Origin: JAODBQ01 sp047602055
GTDB lineage: Bacteria > Actinomycetota > Acidimicrobiia > Acidimicrobiales > Ilumatobacteraceae
Assembly (NCBI GenBank): GCA_047602055.1
Contig: JASGIG010000001.1
Span: forward strand, 1,736,001 to 1,800,000
Direction of reading: 5' to 3'
Length of the DNA stretch: 64,000 nt
Positions 1-7,626 of this stretch are shown one piece after another; position 1 is the stretch's first letter; every line of letters starts with the position of its first letter. The notes beneath the pieces were generated by a model. It did no database searches and had not been told where the DNA came from. It saw only the letters and a list, made by a program, of their open reading frames with translations. The position numbers and the translations under genes were made by a program.

Positions 1-1386
1 TACGAACCGCCGGCCGACGCCGGCGGCCCGGCCCGGCCCGACCTGCGACCAGTGCTCCCTCCTCGGTGATCCGTCAGCTCGCACCAGTGGCTCAAGCAGT
101 TGCCGATGCGGTCGCCGGTCTCGTCGTGTTTCGTGGCGCGCACGGCCCCGACCAGACGCCCGGCGACGTGGTCGACATCGAGATCCGTCATCGGGCTGTC
201 ATCGCGCGCGTCCTCGGTCTGGAGTTGCAGCACGAAGCTGGCCGACAGGTGCCGTCCGTCAAACCGGTAGGGTGCGGCCGCCTCGACCCCGCCGATCGCA
301 ACCGCGGCATGGCCGCTGTCGTCGGTTCGGAGCGTGATCGGGAGCTTCGCCCCCGGTGTCGCGCTCGCCGGTCCAGTAGCCGACCAGCGTTCGATCGGAT
401 GGGCGCGGCGCGTCCTCGATCGGCGCGTATCGGGGCCACTCGGCGACCAGCAGCCGGTTCAAGACGTCGTCGACTGCGCCGTTGCGGTCGGTCACGTTGA
501 CGACGGCCGCCGCCGACAGCCCGAGGGCCGGCACGACGATCAGCCCGGCGGAGACACCGCCCATCGAGCCGCCGTGGACCAGCACGGTGATTCCGTCGAT
601 CGTTCTGGTCGCCCAACCGGTGGCGTAGCCCACCGAGTCGTTCGCCGTGGCGGCCGACGATGCGTGCCCCCGAGCACGCATCGCCGGGGCGAGGTACGGA
701 TGACGCGCCGTGTGCGCTTGGCCGAACAGGGCGAGGTCGGGTGCGCTCGCCCAGGCCAGCGACGCAGCCGCGTGCGATGTGTCGTAGAGGGGGTACTCCG
801 CTCCGCTGGCGGCGTACCGCTTGGCTGCCCCCGGCGGCTCGGCCGGACCGAACGCCAGCGTTGACAGCCCGAGTGGGCTGGCGACCTCGCTGCTCAGCAG
901 TTCCCCGAGGGGGATCCCGGCCGCCGCTTCGAGGACCCGACCGACGGCGGCGTAGCCGAGATTGGAGTACTCGAAACGGCTCCCGGGGGCGTTGAATCGC
1001 ACACCGTAGCGATCGATCATCACGTCGGGATGGCGCGCCGTCGCACCGTAGGTGAAGTCGTGATGGGCGCCGAATCCGCCGACGTGCGCAAGGACCTCGG
1101 CGAGGGTCGGAGTCGATGGTGATCCGTGCGCCTGGGCGAAGAGCGACGGCGGCAACCATCGGGTCAACCGGTCGTCGAGGTCGATCACGCCGCGTTGCGC
1201 GAGGCGGAGGGCGGCCGTGGCGACGATCGGTTTGGTCACGGACCCGAGCAGGAAGGGCGCCCGGACGGCCGGTGCGGGGACCTTGAAGCCGCTCGATCCG
1301 GTCTCGACGAGGTCGCCGTCGCGGGCCAGCGCCCAGGCGATCCCGGTCGACCGGTCGCCGTCCCGCTGAGGCGAACAAAGTTCCAT
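1..1386 (-). CDS. Serine hydrolase, beta-lactamase/class C penicillin-binding fold; frameshifted, runs off window edge
   Basis: The first ~341 residues carry the three active-site motifs of class C beta-lactamases and DD-peptidases: SVTK (nucleophile Ser about residue 49), YSN (about 140-142) and HGG (about 271-273). Family members are esterases, peptidases or amidases; the substrate here cannot be told. After GYWTGE, near base 363, this frame degenerates into Arg-rich text, while the frame offset by one base continues sensibly (KLPITLRTDDSG onward) to base 1 without a stop. One extra base near 355-365 therefore breaks the gene, either a real mutation or a sequencing error. The ATG at 1386 (MELCSPQ) is chosen because it lies just before conserved sequence; an upstream in-frame start would run through the intergenic promoter region. 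The gene is divergent from the interrupted siderophore-binding lipoprotein gene. Confidence 0.75.
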
Positions 1387-1394
1387 CGTACGAT

Positions 1395-1413
1395 CGATGT
1401 TAGGCTCACTTAC
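1395..1413 (+). promoter_or_regulatory. Candidate DtxR/IdeR-type iron box
   Basis: The 19 bases contain GTTAGGCTCACTTA and match 14 of 19 positions of the form TTAGGTTAGGCTCACCTAA, the known actinobacterial IdeR/DtxR operator. It lies between a serine hydrolase and a siderophore-binding lipoprotein gene, where an iron box would be expected. TAGGCT inside it (1401-1406) could also serve as a -10 box. The match is imperfect in the left half-site, so binding is an inference. Confidence 0.45.
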
Positions 1414-1460
1414 CAGCGCTCCGGAAACGCCGGGGCTCTCCCGACCCCCCGGAGAGACCG

Positions 1461-1549
1461 ATGCCCCCAAGCGCCCTGCTCGCCCCGCCCGACCTGGAGT
1501 GGGCGCGGATCGTCGCCGACATCACCCGTCGCGAGTTCGTGGTCGGGGG
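1461..1549 (+). pseudogene. 5' fragment of Tat-exported siderophore-binding lipoprotein gene, cut off by IS21 insertion
   Basis: From ATG 1461 (GGAGAG at 1451-1456 as ribosome binding site) the frame reads 28 codons ending ITRREFVVGG, a twin-arginine signal start (R-R-x-F). The insertion sequence begins directly after GGGGG at 1545-1549. The same frame resumes after the element at 4015 with GGVSLAALLAAC, the hydrophobic core and lipobox. Joining 1549 to 4020 restores one continuous Tat lipoprotein signal peptide without any base gained or lost. The fragment keeps the original promoter region but is separated from the mature coding sequence by about 2.5 kb. Confidence 0.85.
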
Positions 1550-1602
1550 TGTCCGTGGCCATGTCAAAGTCCTCGTTGGTGGCCAGGAAAGGTCCTCGCG
1601 GT
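1550..1602 (+). repeat. IS21 left terminal repeats
   Basis: The left end reads TGTCCGTGGCCATG, then GTCCTCG, GTGGCCA and GGTCCTCGC. The reverse complement of the right end (3943-4014) shows the same order: TGTC, GGCCA, GTCCTCG, GTGGCC, GGTCCTCGC. These are the multiple binding sites typical of IS21 ends. Confidence 0.8.
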
Positions 1603-1696
1603 GGTGAGTAGGTAGATCCGCCATCGGGCCGCCTCGGGTGGTGATCGTGAACGACGCCAGTCAGTTCCGATCTCCCACCCGAGGGGTTACCCACCA

Positions 1697-3181
1697 GTGT
1701 TGTCAGCGAGGAAGACGATGGATGTTGTTGCCGCGTACATGGACGTGGGCACGTTCCGGGGCGCCGCGGAGATCTGCGGTGTTGATCCCAAGACCGTGAA
1801 ACGCAAGGTGCTCGCCCACGAGGCCGGCGAGCTGGAGGAGGAGAGGGCGCGGCGTGTGCCGGTGCCGAAGAACACCGATGGCGTGAGGGCGCTGGTCGCT
1901 GAGCGGGTCGCCGCGACGCGGGGGCGGATCTCGGCCAAGCGGTTGCTGCCGACGGCACGCGCCGCCGGCTACGCGGGCTCACCGCGGAACTTCCGACGGG
2001 TGGTCGCTGCGGAGAAGAAGGCGTGGCGGGCGGCCAACGCCCGCCAGCGCAGGCCAGCGGTGTGGGTGCCGGGCGAGACCGTGGTGATCGACTGGGGGAC
2101 GCTGCCGGGCGGGGTGAAGGTGTTCTGCGCTGTGCTCGCCTGGTGTCGGGTGCGGTTCGTGCGCTTCGCCCGTGACGAGACGGCGGCGACGACGATGGGT
2201 TTGCTCGCCGAGTGCTTCGAGACTCTCGGCGGGGTTCCGGCCAAGGTGCTCGCTGATCGGATGGGCTGCTTGAAGGGCGGTGTCGTCGCCAACGTGGTGA
2301 TCCCGACGCCGGACTACGTCCGCTTCGCGACGCACTACGGGTTCCGTCCGGACTTCTGCCACGCGGATGACCCGGAGTCCAAGGGCATCGTCGAGCATCT
2401 CGTCGGCTACGCGAAGCGCGACATCCCGACCCCCGACATCGACGACGACGTTGTGGTGGATCTGGCCGAGTGGAACGACATCGCCCGCCAGTGGTGCGCC
2501 GAAGTCAACGCCGCGACGCACACCGAGACCTGCGCCGTCCCGTTGCAGCAGTTGGAGACGGAGCGGCCGCTGTTGCGCCCGTTGCCGTCGTTGCGGCCAC
2601 GCATCGGTCACATCGAGGTCCGCACCGTCGACAAGCTGTCCACGATCCGCGTCGCGTCGGCGCGCTACTCGGTCCCGCACCGCCTGCGTGGCCGTCGGGT
2701 CGAAGCGGTCACCTTCGACGGGCGCGTCACGGTCTACGACTACGACGGGGTGCTCGTCGCCGAGCACCCGCAGCTCGGTCCGGGCGAGGCGTCGATCCTC
2801 GATGAGCACTACCCGACACCACGCCGGGCGCCATCGAGAGCAGCACGTCCGCGCAGCGACACCGAACGAGCCTTCCTGGCGTTGGGCGAGCCGGCCGAAG
2901 CGTTCCTCCGCGCCGGCGCCGCGGCCGGGCACACCATGCTTCCCAAAGAGATCGCCGTCATCGTCGACGAGCTGCTGCCCTTCCACGACACCGCCGACCT
3001 CACCCGAGCGCTCACGCGGGCGACACGCTTCGGACGGTTCCGCGCCGCCGACGTCCGCTCGATCCTGGCCATCGGCCCCGCCGCGCCGGAACCGGCGGCC
3101 GCCGGCGACCACGTCGTTGTCGAGCTGCCCACCGTCGAGGTCCGCGGCCTCGACGCGTACCGGATCGAGGGCCTCGCATGA
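1697..3181 (+). CDS. istA: IS21-family transposase IstA
   Basis: A 494-aa transposase, a usual length for IstA. The N terminus carries a helix-turn-helix (about residues 10-40). The RNase H-like catalytic core has candidate acidic residues at Asp132 (VIDWG), Asp187 (LADRM) and Glu227 or Glu233 (DPESKGIVE). A Mu-transposase-like C-terminal domain follows around residues 290-370. It catalyses strand transfer together with the IstB ATPase. The GTG start at 1697 is preferred because GAGGGG lies 8 nt upstream; an internal ATG at 1718 is the alternative. The stop overlaps the istB start (ATGA), indicating coupled translation. Confidence 0.93.
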   Translation: MLSARKTMDVVAAYMDVGTFRGAAEICGVDPKTVKRKVLAHEAGELEEERARRVPVPKNTDGVRALVAERVAATRGRISAKRLLPTARAAGYAGSPRNFRRVVAAEKKAWRAANARQRRPAVWVPGETVVIDWGTLPGGVKVFCAVLAWCRVRFVRFARDETAATTMGLLAECFETLGGVPAKVLADRMGCLKGGVVANVVIPTPDYVRFATHYGFRPDFCHADDPESKGIVEHLVGYAKRDIPTPDIDDDVVVDLAEWNDIARQWCAEVNAATHTETCAVPLQQLETERPLLRPLPSLRPRIGHIEVRTVDKLSTIRVASARYSVPHRLRGRRVEAVTFDGRVTVYDYDGVLVAEHPQLGPGEASILDEHYPTPRRAPSRAARPRSDTERAFLALGEPAEAFLRAGAAAGHTMLPKEIAVIVDELLPFHDTADLTRALTRATRFGRFRAADVRSILAIGPAAPEPAAAGDHVVVELPTVEVRGLDAYRIEGLA

Positions 3182-3939
3182 CCCGCGCACCGACGCTGCC
3201 CGACGATCTCCAAGCCGGACTGAAACGCCTCAAGCTGTCCGCGATCCGCCGTGAGGGCGCCGACATCCTGCTCACCGCGAAGACCCAGCGTTGGGCGCCG
3301 GAAGAGACCCTGCGCGTCCTCGTCGAACTCGAGATCGCCGCCCGCGACGAGTCGAACACCCGAAACCGAATGACCGCCGCCCGGTTCCCCGTCGACAAGA
3401 CCCTCGATGCATTCAACCTCACCGAGTCCTCGATCCCGAAGGCCAGCCACGACTACCTCGTGACGCTCGACTGGATCGGCCGGGCCGACAACCTGTGCCT
3501 CGTCGGACCCGCCGGAACCGGCAAGTCCCACTACCTCATCGGCCTCGGCCGCGCCGCCGTCACCGCCGGCTACCGGGTCCGCTACTTCACCGCGGTCGAG
3601 CTCATCGAGCACCTCTGGCGAGCAGTCGCCGACAACACCGTCGGCCGAGCCATCGAAGCCGTGTGCCGCAACGACCTCATCATGATCGACGAGATCGGCT
3701 TCGCCCCACTCGACCACACCGGCTGCCAACTCCTGTTCCGACTGATCGCCGCCGCCTACGAACGCCGCTCCGTCGCCATCGCGTCGCACAGCCCGTTCGA
3801 CCAGTGGGGCCGCTTCCTACCCGATCAGCCCACCGCGGTCTCGCTGCTCGACCGGCTCTGCCACCACGCCCACATCATCACCACCACCGGCGACAGCTAC
3901 CGGCTCCGCCACCGCACCACCGGCCAGAAGGAGGCATAG
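3178..3939 (+). CDS. istB: IS21 helper ATPase IstB
   Basis: A 253-aa DnaC-like AAA+ ATPase that assists IstA in target capture. Walker A is GPAGTGKS (about residues 110-117) and Walker B is LIMIDE (about 167-172). Its start overlaps the istA stop. No internal break is visible. The gene ends about 75 bp before the right end of the element. Confidence 0.93.
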   Translation: MTRAPTLPDDLQAGLKRLKLSAIRREGADILLTAKTQRWAPEETLRVLVELEIAARDESNTRNRMTAARFPVDKTLDAFNLTESSIPKASHDYLVTLDWIGRADNLCLVGPAGTGKSHYLIGLGRAAVTAGYRVRYFTAVELIEHLWRAVADNTVGRAIEAVCRNDLIMIDEIGFAPLDHTGCQLLFRLIAAAYERRSVAIASHSPFDQWGRFLPDQPTAVSLLDRLCHHAHIITTTGDSYRLRHRTTGQKEA

Positions 3940-3942
3940 ACG

Positions 3943-4014
3943 CGAGGACTTTCGATGGCCACCAGCGAGGACCGCCGACGGCCACACGCGAGGACAACAA
4001 GTTGGCCGTTGACA
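3943..4014 (+). repeat. IS21 right terminal repeats
   Basis: Contains inverted copies of the left-end motifs (CGAGGAC at several positions, TGGCC, ending GTTGACA). An ATG at 3955 inside this terminus opens a frame that runs out of the element into the interrupted lipoprotein gene. Confidence 0.75.
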
Positions 4015-5001
4015 GGGGGCGTGTCGTTGGCGGCACTGCTCGCGGCGTGCGGAGGCGACGATTCGGCCGGTGAGGTTCCCGCCGGCACCGCCGCCCCGGG
4101 GCGGACGGTGCAGCACATGTACGGCACGACGGGGATCGAGGGGACACCGAGCCGGATCCTCACCGTCGGGCTGACCGACCAGGACGCCGTCTTCGCGCTC
4201 GGATTCGCGCCGATCGCCAGCCAGGCCTGGTATGCCGATCAGGTCGTCTACCCGTGGGCCGAGTCGTACTCGCAGGCGAGTGGGGTCGCCACCAAGATCA
4301 TCCTGCCCGGTGAGCTCAACACCGAGACCGTGGCCGCCGAGGACCCGGACCTGATCATTGCGATCAGCGCCGGCATCGACCAGGGCCAGTACGAGCTGCT
4401 GTCCCAGATCGCGCCGACCATCGCAGGCTCCGCCGACTACGACGCGTGGACGACACCCTGGCAGGTCCAGACCGTCATGATCGGTCAGGCCCTCGGCCGC
4501 GAGGCCCAAGCCCAAGCCCTGGTCGCGGCGGCCGAGCAGAAGTTCGCCGAGGCCGCCGCCCGGCACCCCGAATGGCAAGGTGCCACTGCCGTGCTGGCCA
4601 GCCAGTACATCGAGGGCCAGTTGCTGGTGTACGCGTCGAGCGATCCGGCGACCAAGTTCCTCACCGACCTCGGGTTCACCATCGCCACGGCGATCGACGA
4701 GCACATGAACGACACGTTCGGCGTGCCCACCCTCAGCGCCGAGCTGTTCGAACTGATCGATGTCGACCTGGTCCTGTGGGACGGGTACCGGGAGGCGCTC
4801 GAAGACGCCGGATTGTTCGACGTCCCCACGTTCGCGGCCCTCGACATCGTGCGCGAGGGCCGTAACGTGTTCCCGTCCGCGTCGGTCGCCGACGCGCTGT
4901 CGTTCCGCAACGTCCTCAGCCTCCCGTGGGCGCTCGAGCAACTCGAGCCGCAACTCGTGGCCGCCTTCGACGGCGACCCGGCCACCTCCGCCGAAGCCTG
5001 A
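3955..5001 (+). CDS. Siderophore/heme ABC transporter substrate-binding lipoprotein (FecB/FepB type), N terminus replaced by IS21 end
   Basis: The mature part (about 315 residues) belongs to the periplasmic binding protein family for iron-siderophores: an early TVGLTDQDAVFALGFAPI segment, then DPDLIIAIS, and a C-terminal helix-rich lobe. Such proteins deliver ferric siderophores to an ABC permease, which is not in this window. The native Tat signal start lies at 1461-1549, before the IS. As it stands the open frame begins at ATG 3955 in the IS21 terminus, adding 20 IS-encoded residues (RRRPHARTT) ahead of GGVSLAALLAAC, whose LAAC is a lipobox with Cys at about residue 32. The hybrid could still be exported as a lipoprotein, but it has lost the RREF motif and the original promoter. 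It is convergent with a paralogue that ends 4 bp away. Confidence 0.85.
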   Translation: MATSEDRRRPHARTTSWPLTGGVSLAALLAACGGDDSAGEVPAGTAAPGRTVQHMYGTTGIEGTPSRILTVGLTDQDAVFALGFAPIASQAWYADQVVYPWAESYSQASGVATKIILPGELNTETVAAEDPDLIIAISAGIDQGQYELLSQIAPTIAGSADYDAWTTPWQVQTVMIGQALGREAQAQALVAAAEQKFAEAAARHPEWQGATAVLASQYIEGQLLVYASSDPATKFLTDLGFTIATAIDEHMNDTFGVPTLSAELFELIDVDLVLWDGYREALEDAGLFDVPTFAALDIVREGRNVFPSASVADALSFRNVLSLPWALEQLEPQLVAAFDGDPATSAEA

Positions 5002-5005
5002 CCGC

Positions 5006-5875
5006 TCAGCGGATGCTGCGGGCGGCCTGCACCAGATGAGGACCGAGCTCGGCCAACGCGAACTGCAGGCTCAGTGCGGTGGAGAACTCGATCGCCCGCG
5101 TCGCGGCCGGCGGGGCGATCACGATCGCCCCGCCGCGGATCGCCCGCAGCGCCGTGAGATCAGGGTCGTCGACCAGGTCGCGTGCCGAATCGAGGAGCAC
5201 CAACACGTCGCAGTCCAGCGCCGTGATCTCGGTGACGTCGATGTCGGCCGAGTCGCCTCCCGCAGCGAACGGCTCGATCGCCGCCGGGACCCGGAACCCC
5301 AACCCGGTCAACAGCGCGCGACGCGTCGCCCGGTGCACGTACGCGTACACGGTCGCGCCATGGCGCCCGGCCACGACCGCGGCCGACAGCCCGTGCCCAC
5401 CGATCTGGGCTCGCACCGCCGCGAACCCACGCTCGACGTCGGAAACCAACCCGGCGGCGGCGCGGGCGCGGCCGAGCGCCCGGCCGATCTGCATGGTCTC
5501 GTCGGGCCATGGGCACAGGAACACATCGCGGCGGTCGCTGACGACCGTCGGAGCGATCGCCGACAAGGTGTCGTACTGGTCGCGGCCGACCGCCTCCGAC
5601 GTCACCAGGATGAGGTCGGGCTCGGCCGCGGCGATCCGCTCGGCGTCGAAGAACTCGCCTGGCGGGAACATCGTCGGTGTCGCGCCTGCGAGCAACGGTG
5701 TCGACCACGGGAACACGATCTCGGCGACCTTCCACGCCTGCGCGGCCACGGGCACCACCCCGAGCGCGACGCACGCGTCGAGCTCGGTGAACCCGGCGGC
5801 GACCACTCGCGCTGGTGGGCCACCGATCTCGGTCACCCCGAACAGGTGCGGAACCGCGTACGGGTCAGCGCGCAC
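5006..5875 (-). CDS. Siderophore-binding-protein paralogue lacking a signal peptide
   Basis: 289 aa and clearly paralogous to the neighbouring lipoprotein: shared order of GFTELDACVALGVVPVAAQAW, VFPW, PGEF, AEPDLI, DQYDTLSAIAPT and a final SLQFALAELGPHLV. The GTG start gives MRADPYAVPHLFG with no hydrophobic signal and no lipobox, and the upstream sequence is already the coding end of the FhuF-like gene (11-bp overlap), so a missed signal peptide is unlikely. It may be a cytoplasmic siderophore-binding protein working with the overlapping FhuF-like protein. That role is inference; the fold assignment rests on the paralogy. Confidence 0.8.
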   Translation of the reverse strand: MRADPYAVPHLFGVTEIGGPPARVVAAGFTELDACVALGVVPVAAQAWKVAEIVFPWSTPLLAGATPTMFPPGEFFDAERIAAAEPDLILVTSEAVGRDQYDTLSAIAPTVVSDRRDVFLCPWPDETMQIGRALGRARAAAGLVSDVERGFAAVRAQIGGHGLSAAVVAGRHGATVYAYVHRATRRALLTGLGFRVPAAIEPFAAGGDSADIDVTEITALDCDVLVLLDSARDLVDDPDLTALRAIRGGAIVIAPPAATRAIEFSTALSLQFALAELGPHLVQAARSIR

Positions 5876-6764
5876 TCCCGGCCTCCTCGACCAGGTCGAG
5901 CCAGAACAACTGGCGCGCCTCGCAGTCGGCGACCGAGCGCAACGAGCACGTCGAGCAGTAGTCGGGTTGCTGCACGGGGAACCGTTCCAGGTAGCGCCGC
6001 TCCGACTCGGTGAGCGCGGCGACCTCGAGCGGCTCGGCGGAGCGCCGGTGCAGCAGGCAGCACCCGCCCTTGCGTCCCACGACGACCGGCGCCGCCGGCC
6101 GGGCGATCACGCGCACATCGGGTGCCGCCTTCCACCGCCGGTGTCTCGACCGTACCGCTCGATCGAGGAGCGCCTGCCGTCCGGCCGTCGGGAGCACGGC
6201 GTCCTGCTCGCACAGCGCCATGCCCAGCGCGTCGCCGACCTCGTTCCACAACCCGGAGCGGCCGACGCGATGAATGCTCGGGATCGCCGACACGAGCGGC
6301 TCCACGGCGGCCACCAACGACGCGACGGCGGCGTCGATCACGTCGTCGACGTCGTCGAGCACCGTCACGCCGCCGGCGCCCGACCACGGGTGCGCCGCGG
6401 CGACCAGCAACGTCGCCGGACCGGGATCGACGGCGTCGACCCCGCCGTCGGCATGATGATGAAACCGCACGCCGTCGATCGTCACCGCCACGCCCACGCC
6501 GACGGCCAACCCCAGCCCGACCACCGTCGCCAGCCCGCCGCCATGCCAACCTGACAGGGCGACCGCGGCGACCTCGACCGGAACCCGGTCGTTCACCACC
6601 GTGACGTCGAACAGCCGGCGTAACGCCGCGGCGTCGTCGGCCAACAATTGCTCCGTCGACAGCCACCGCCCGGGGCCGGCCCCGGCAACTGCGGCCCGCC
6701 GGCCGTTGAGCCACTCATCGAACGTCGTCGCCACGTCCGACCCACCCCGTCGGCCGAGCGTCAT
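5865..6764 (-). CDS. FhuF-like ferric-siderophore reductase with C-terminal 2Fe-2S cysteines
   Basis: 299 aa. Near the C terminus a Cys-Cys pair (about residues 235-236, GGCCLL) is followed by C-S-T-C (about 270-273), the pattern of the FhuF 2Fe-2S domain, although the spacing between the two cysteine pairs is longer than in E. coli FhuF. FhuF proteins reduce cytoplasmic ferric siderophores to release iron. The gene overlaps the next one by 11 bp, so the two form an operon. The ATG at 6764 is supported by a TAGGCT -10 box exactly 6 nt upstream, giving a leaderless message. No transmembrane segment is evident. Confidence 0.75.
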   Translation of the reverse strand: MTLGRRGGSDVATTFDEWLNGRRAAVAGAGPGRWLSTEQLLADDAAALRRLFDVTVVNDRVPVEVAAVALSGWHGGGLATVVGLGLAVGVGVAVTIDGVRFHHHADGGVDAVDPGPATLLVAAAHPWSGAGGVTVLDDVDDVIDAAVASLVAAVEPLVSAIPSIHRVGRSGLWNEVGDALGMALCEQDAVLPTAGRQALLDRAVRSRHRRWKAAPDVRVIARPAAPVVVGRKGGCCLLHRRSAEPLEVAALTESERRYLERFPVQQPDYCSTCSLRSVADCEARQLFWLDLVEEAGSAR

Positions 6765-6770
6765 GCGGCG

Positions 6771-6776
6771 AGCCTA
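6771..6776 (-). promoter_or_regulatory. -10 box for leaderless fhuF-like transcript
   Basis: Reads TAGGCT on the minus strand with 6 nt to the ATG at 6764, so transcription would begin at the start codon. One of eleven such sites in the window. Confidence 0.5.
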
Positions 6777-6901
6777 CGGTGACCGATCGCGTCTGCCGCC
6801 CGTGCGGGCCGACTCGACGCAGTACAAGGACCAGGGCCTCGTCGTGCTCGGCTTCCCGCCCAACGGGGCCCGTAGCTCCAAGCCAGCACGACGCGAACGG
6901 T

Positions 6902-6907
6902 TAGGTT
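6902..6907 (+). promoter_or_regulatory. -10 box for leaderless Nudix transcript
   Basis: TAGGTT followed by 8 nt and ATG 6916. There is no Shine-Dalgarno sequence, consistent with a leaderless mRNA. Confidence 0.5.
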
Positions 6908-6915
6908 CGGCGGCG

Positions 6916-7623
6916 ATGACGTCCGGGGAATCGCAGGTGCTGCGCCCGGCCGCGACCGTCGTCGTCGTGCGCGACGGCGCGGTGGCCGGCGGCGGCGGCG
7001 TGCTGGAGACGCTGATGCTCAAGCGCAACGAGCGCGGCAGCTTCGGCGGGATGTGGGTGTTCCCGGGCGGCCGGGTCGACGACGACGATGACGACCCCGA
7101 GGCACCCGGCGACGAGCTGGCCGCGGCGCGGCGGGCCGCGGTGCGCGAGGCGATCGAGGAGGCCGCGGTGGTGCTCGACCCGGCTGCGCTCGTGCCGCTG
7201 TCGCACTGGCGGCCGCCGTCGAGCGTGCCGAAGGGCTTCGCCACGTGGTTCTTCGTCGCCGCCGGCGACGACGCGCCCGTGCAGGTCGACGGTGCGGAGA
7301 TCCACGACCACGCGTGGCTGTCGCCCGCGGAGGTGCTCCGCCGCCGTGACGCCGGCGAGGTGACGCTGGCCCCACCGACGTTCGTGACCCTGACGTTGCT
7401 GGCCGCGCACACCACCGTCACGAGCGTCCTCGGCGCGCTGCGCGCCTCGACACCGGAGCGCTTCCACACCGAGCTCGGGGTGGACCTGGACGGCGTGGCG
7501 ATCGCCGCCTGGCACGGCGACGAGATCTACGCGGCACAGCCCGGCCCGGCCGGCGGCCGCCACCGGATCACGATGGCCGAGGCCGGCTGGCGCTACGAGC
7601 GCAGCCCCTCGGATCCGCGCTGA
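6916..7623 (+). CDS. Nudix hydrolase
   Basis: 235 aa. A Nudix box is seen as GGRVDDD...(acidic insert)...VREAIEEAAVVL, matching the core REUxEExxU; the last Gly is replaced by Ala and six Asp residues sit in a loop before the helix. MWVFPGG precedes the box, as in CoA/ADP-ribose-type or NUDT19-like Nudix proteins. It would hydrolyse a nucleoside diphosphate linked to another moiety; the substrate is not predictable. The ATG at 6916 is chosen because conserved Nudix sequence starts about 12 residues later and a -10 box sits 8 nt upstream. It is convergent with zwf, with only 3 bp between the two stop codons. Confidence 0.85.
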   Translation: MTSGESQVLRPAATVVVVRDGAVAGGGGVLETLMLKRNERGSFGGMWVFPGGRVDDDDDDPEAPGDELAAARRAAVREAIEEAAVVLDPAALVPLSHWRPPSSVPKGFATWFFVAAGDDAPVQVDGAEIHDHAWLSPAEVLRRRDAGEVTLAPPTFVTLTLLAAHTTVTSVLGALRASTPERFHTELGVDLDGVAIAAWHGDEIYAAQPGPAGGRHRITMAEAGWRYERSPSDPR

Positions 7624-7626
7624 CGG

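Larger units (their letters stand above)
1550..4014 (+). mobile_element. IS21-family insertion sequence, 2465 bp, apparently complete
   Basis: The element holds istA and istB overlapping by ATGA, the hallmark gene pair of the family. It begins TGTCC and ends GACA, and is flanked by a 5-bp direct repeat GGGGG (1545-1549 and 4015-4019), within the 4-8 bp usual for IS21. Both termini contain multiple inverted copies of a GGCCA...GTCCTCG motif, as expected for the transposase-binding repeats of this family. Both open frames are intact, so it could be active. Confidence 0.92.

Noticed and set aside
6901..6915. Second iron box (TTAGGTT) before the Nudix gene
   Set aside because: Only one half-site; the rest does not match. 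TAGGTT at fixed distance to the ATG is better explained as a -10 box.
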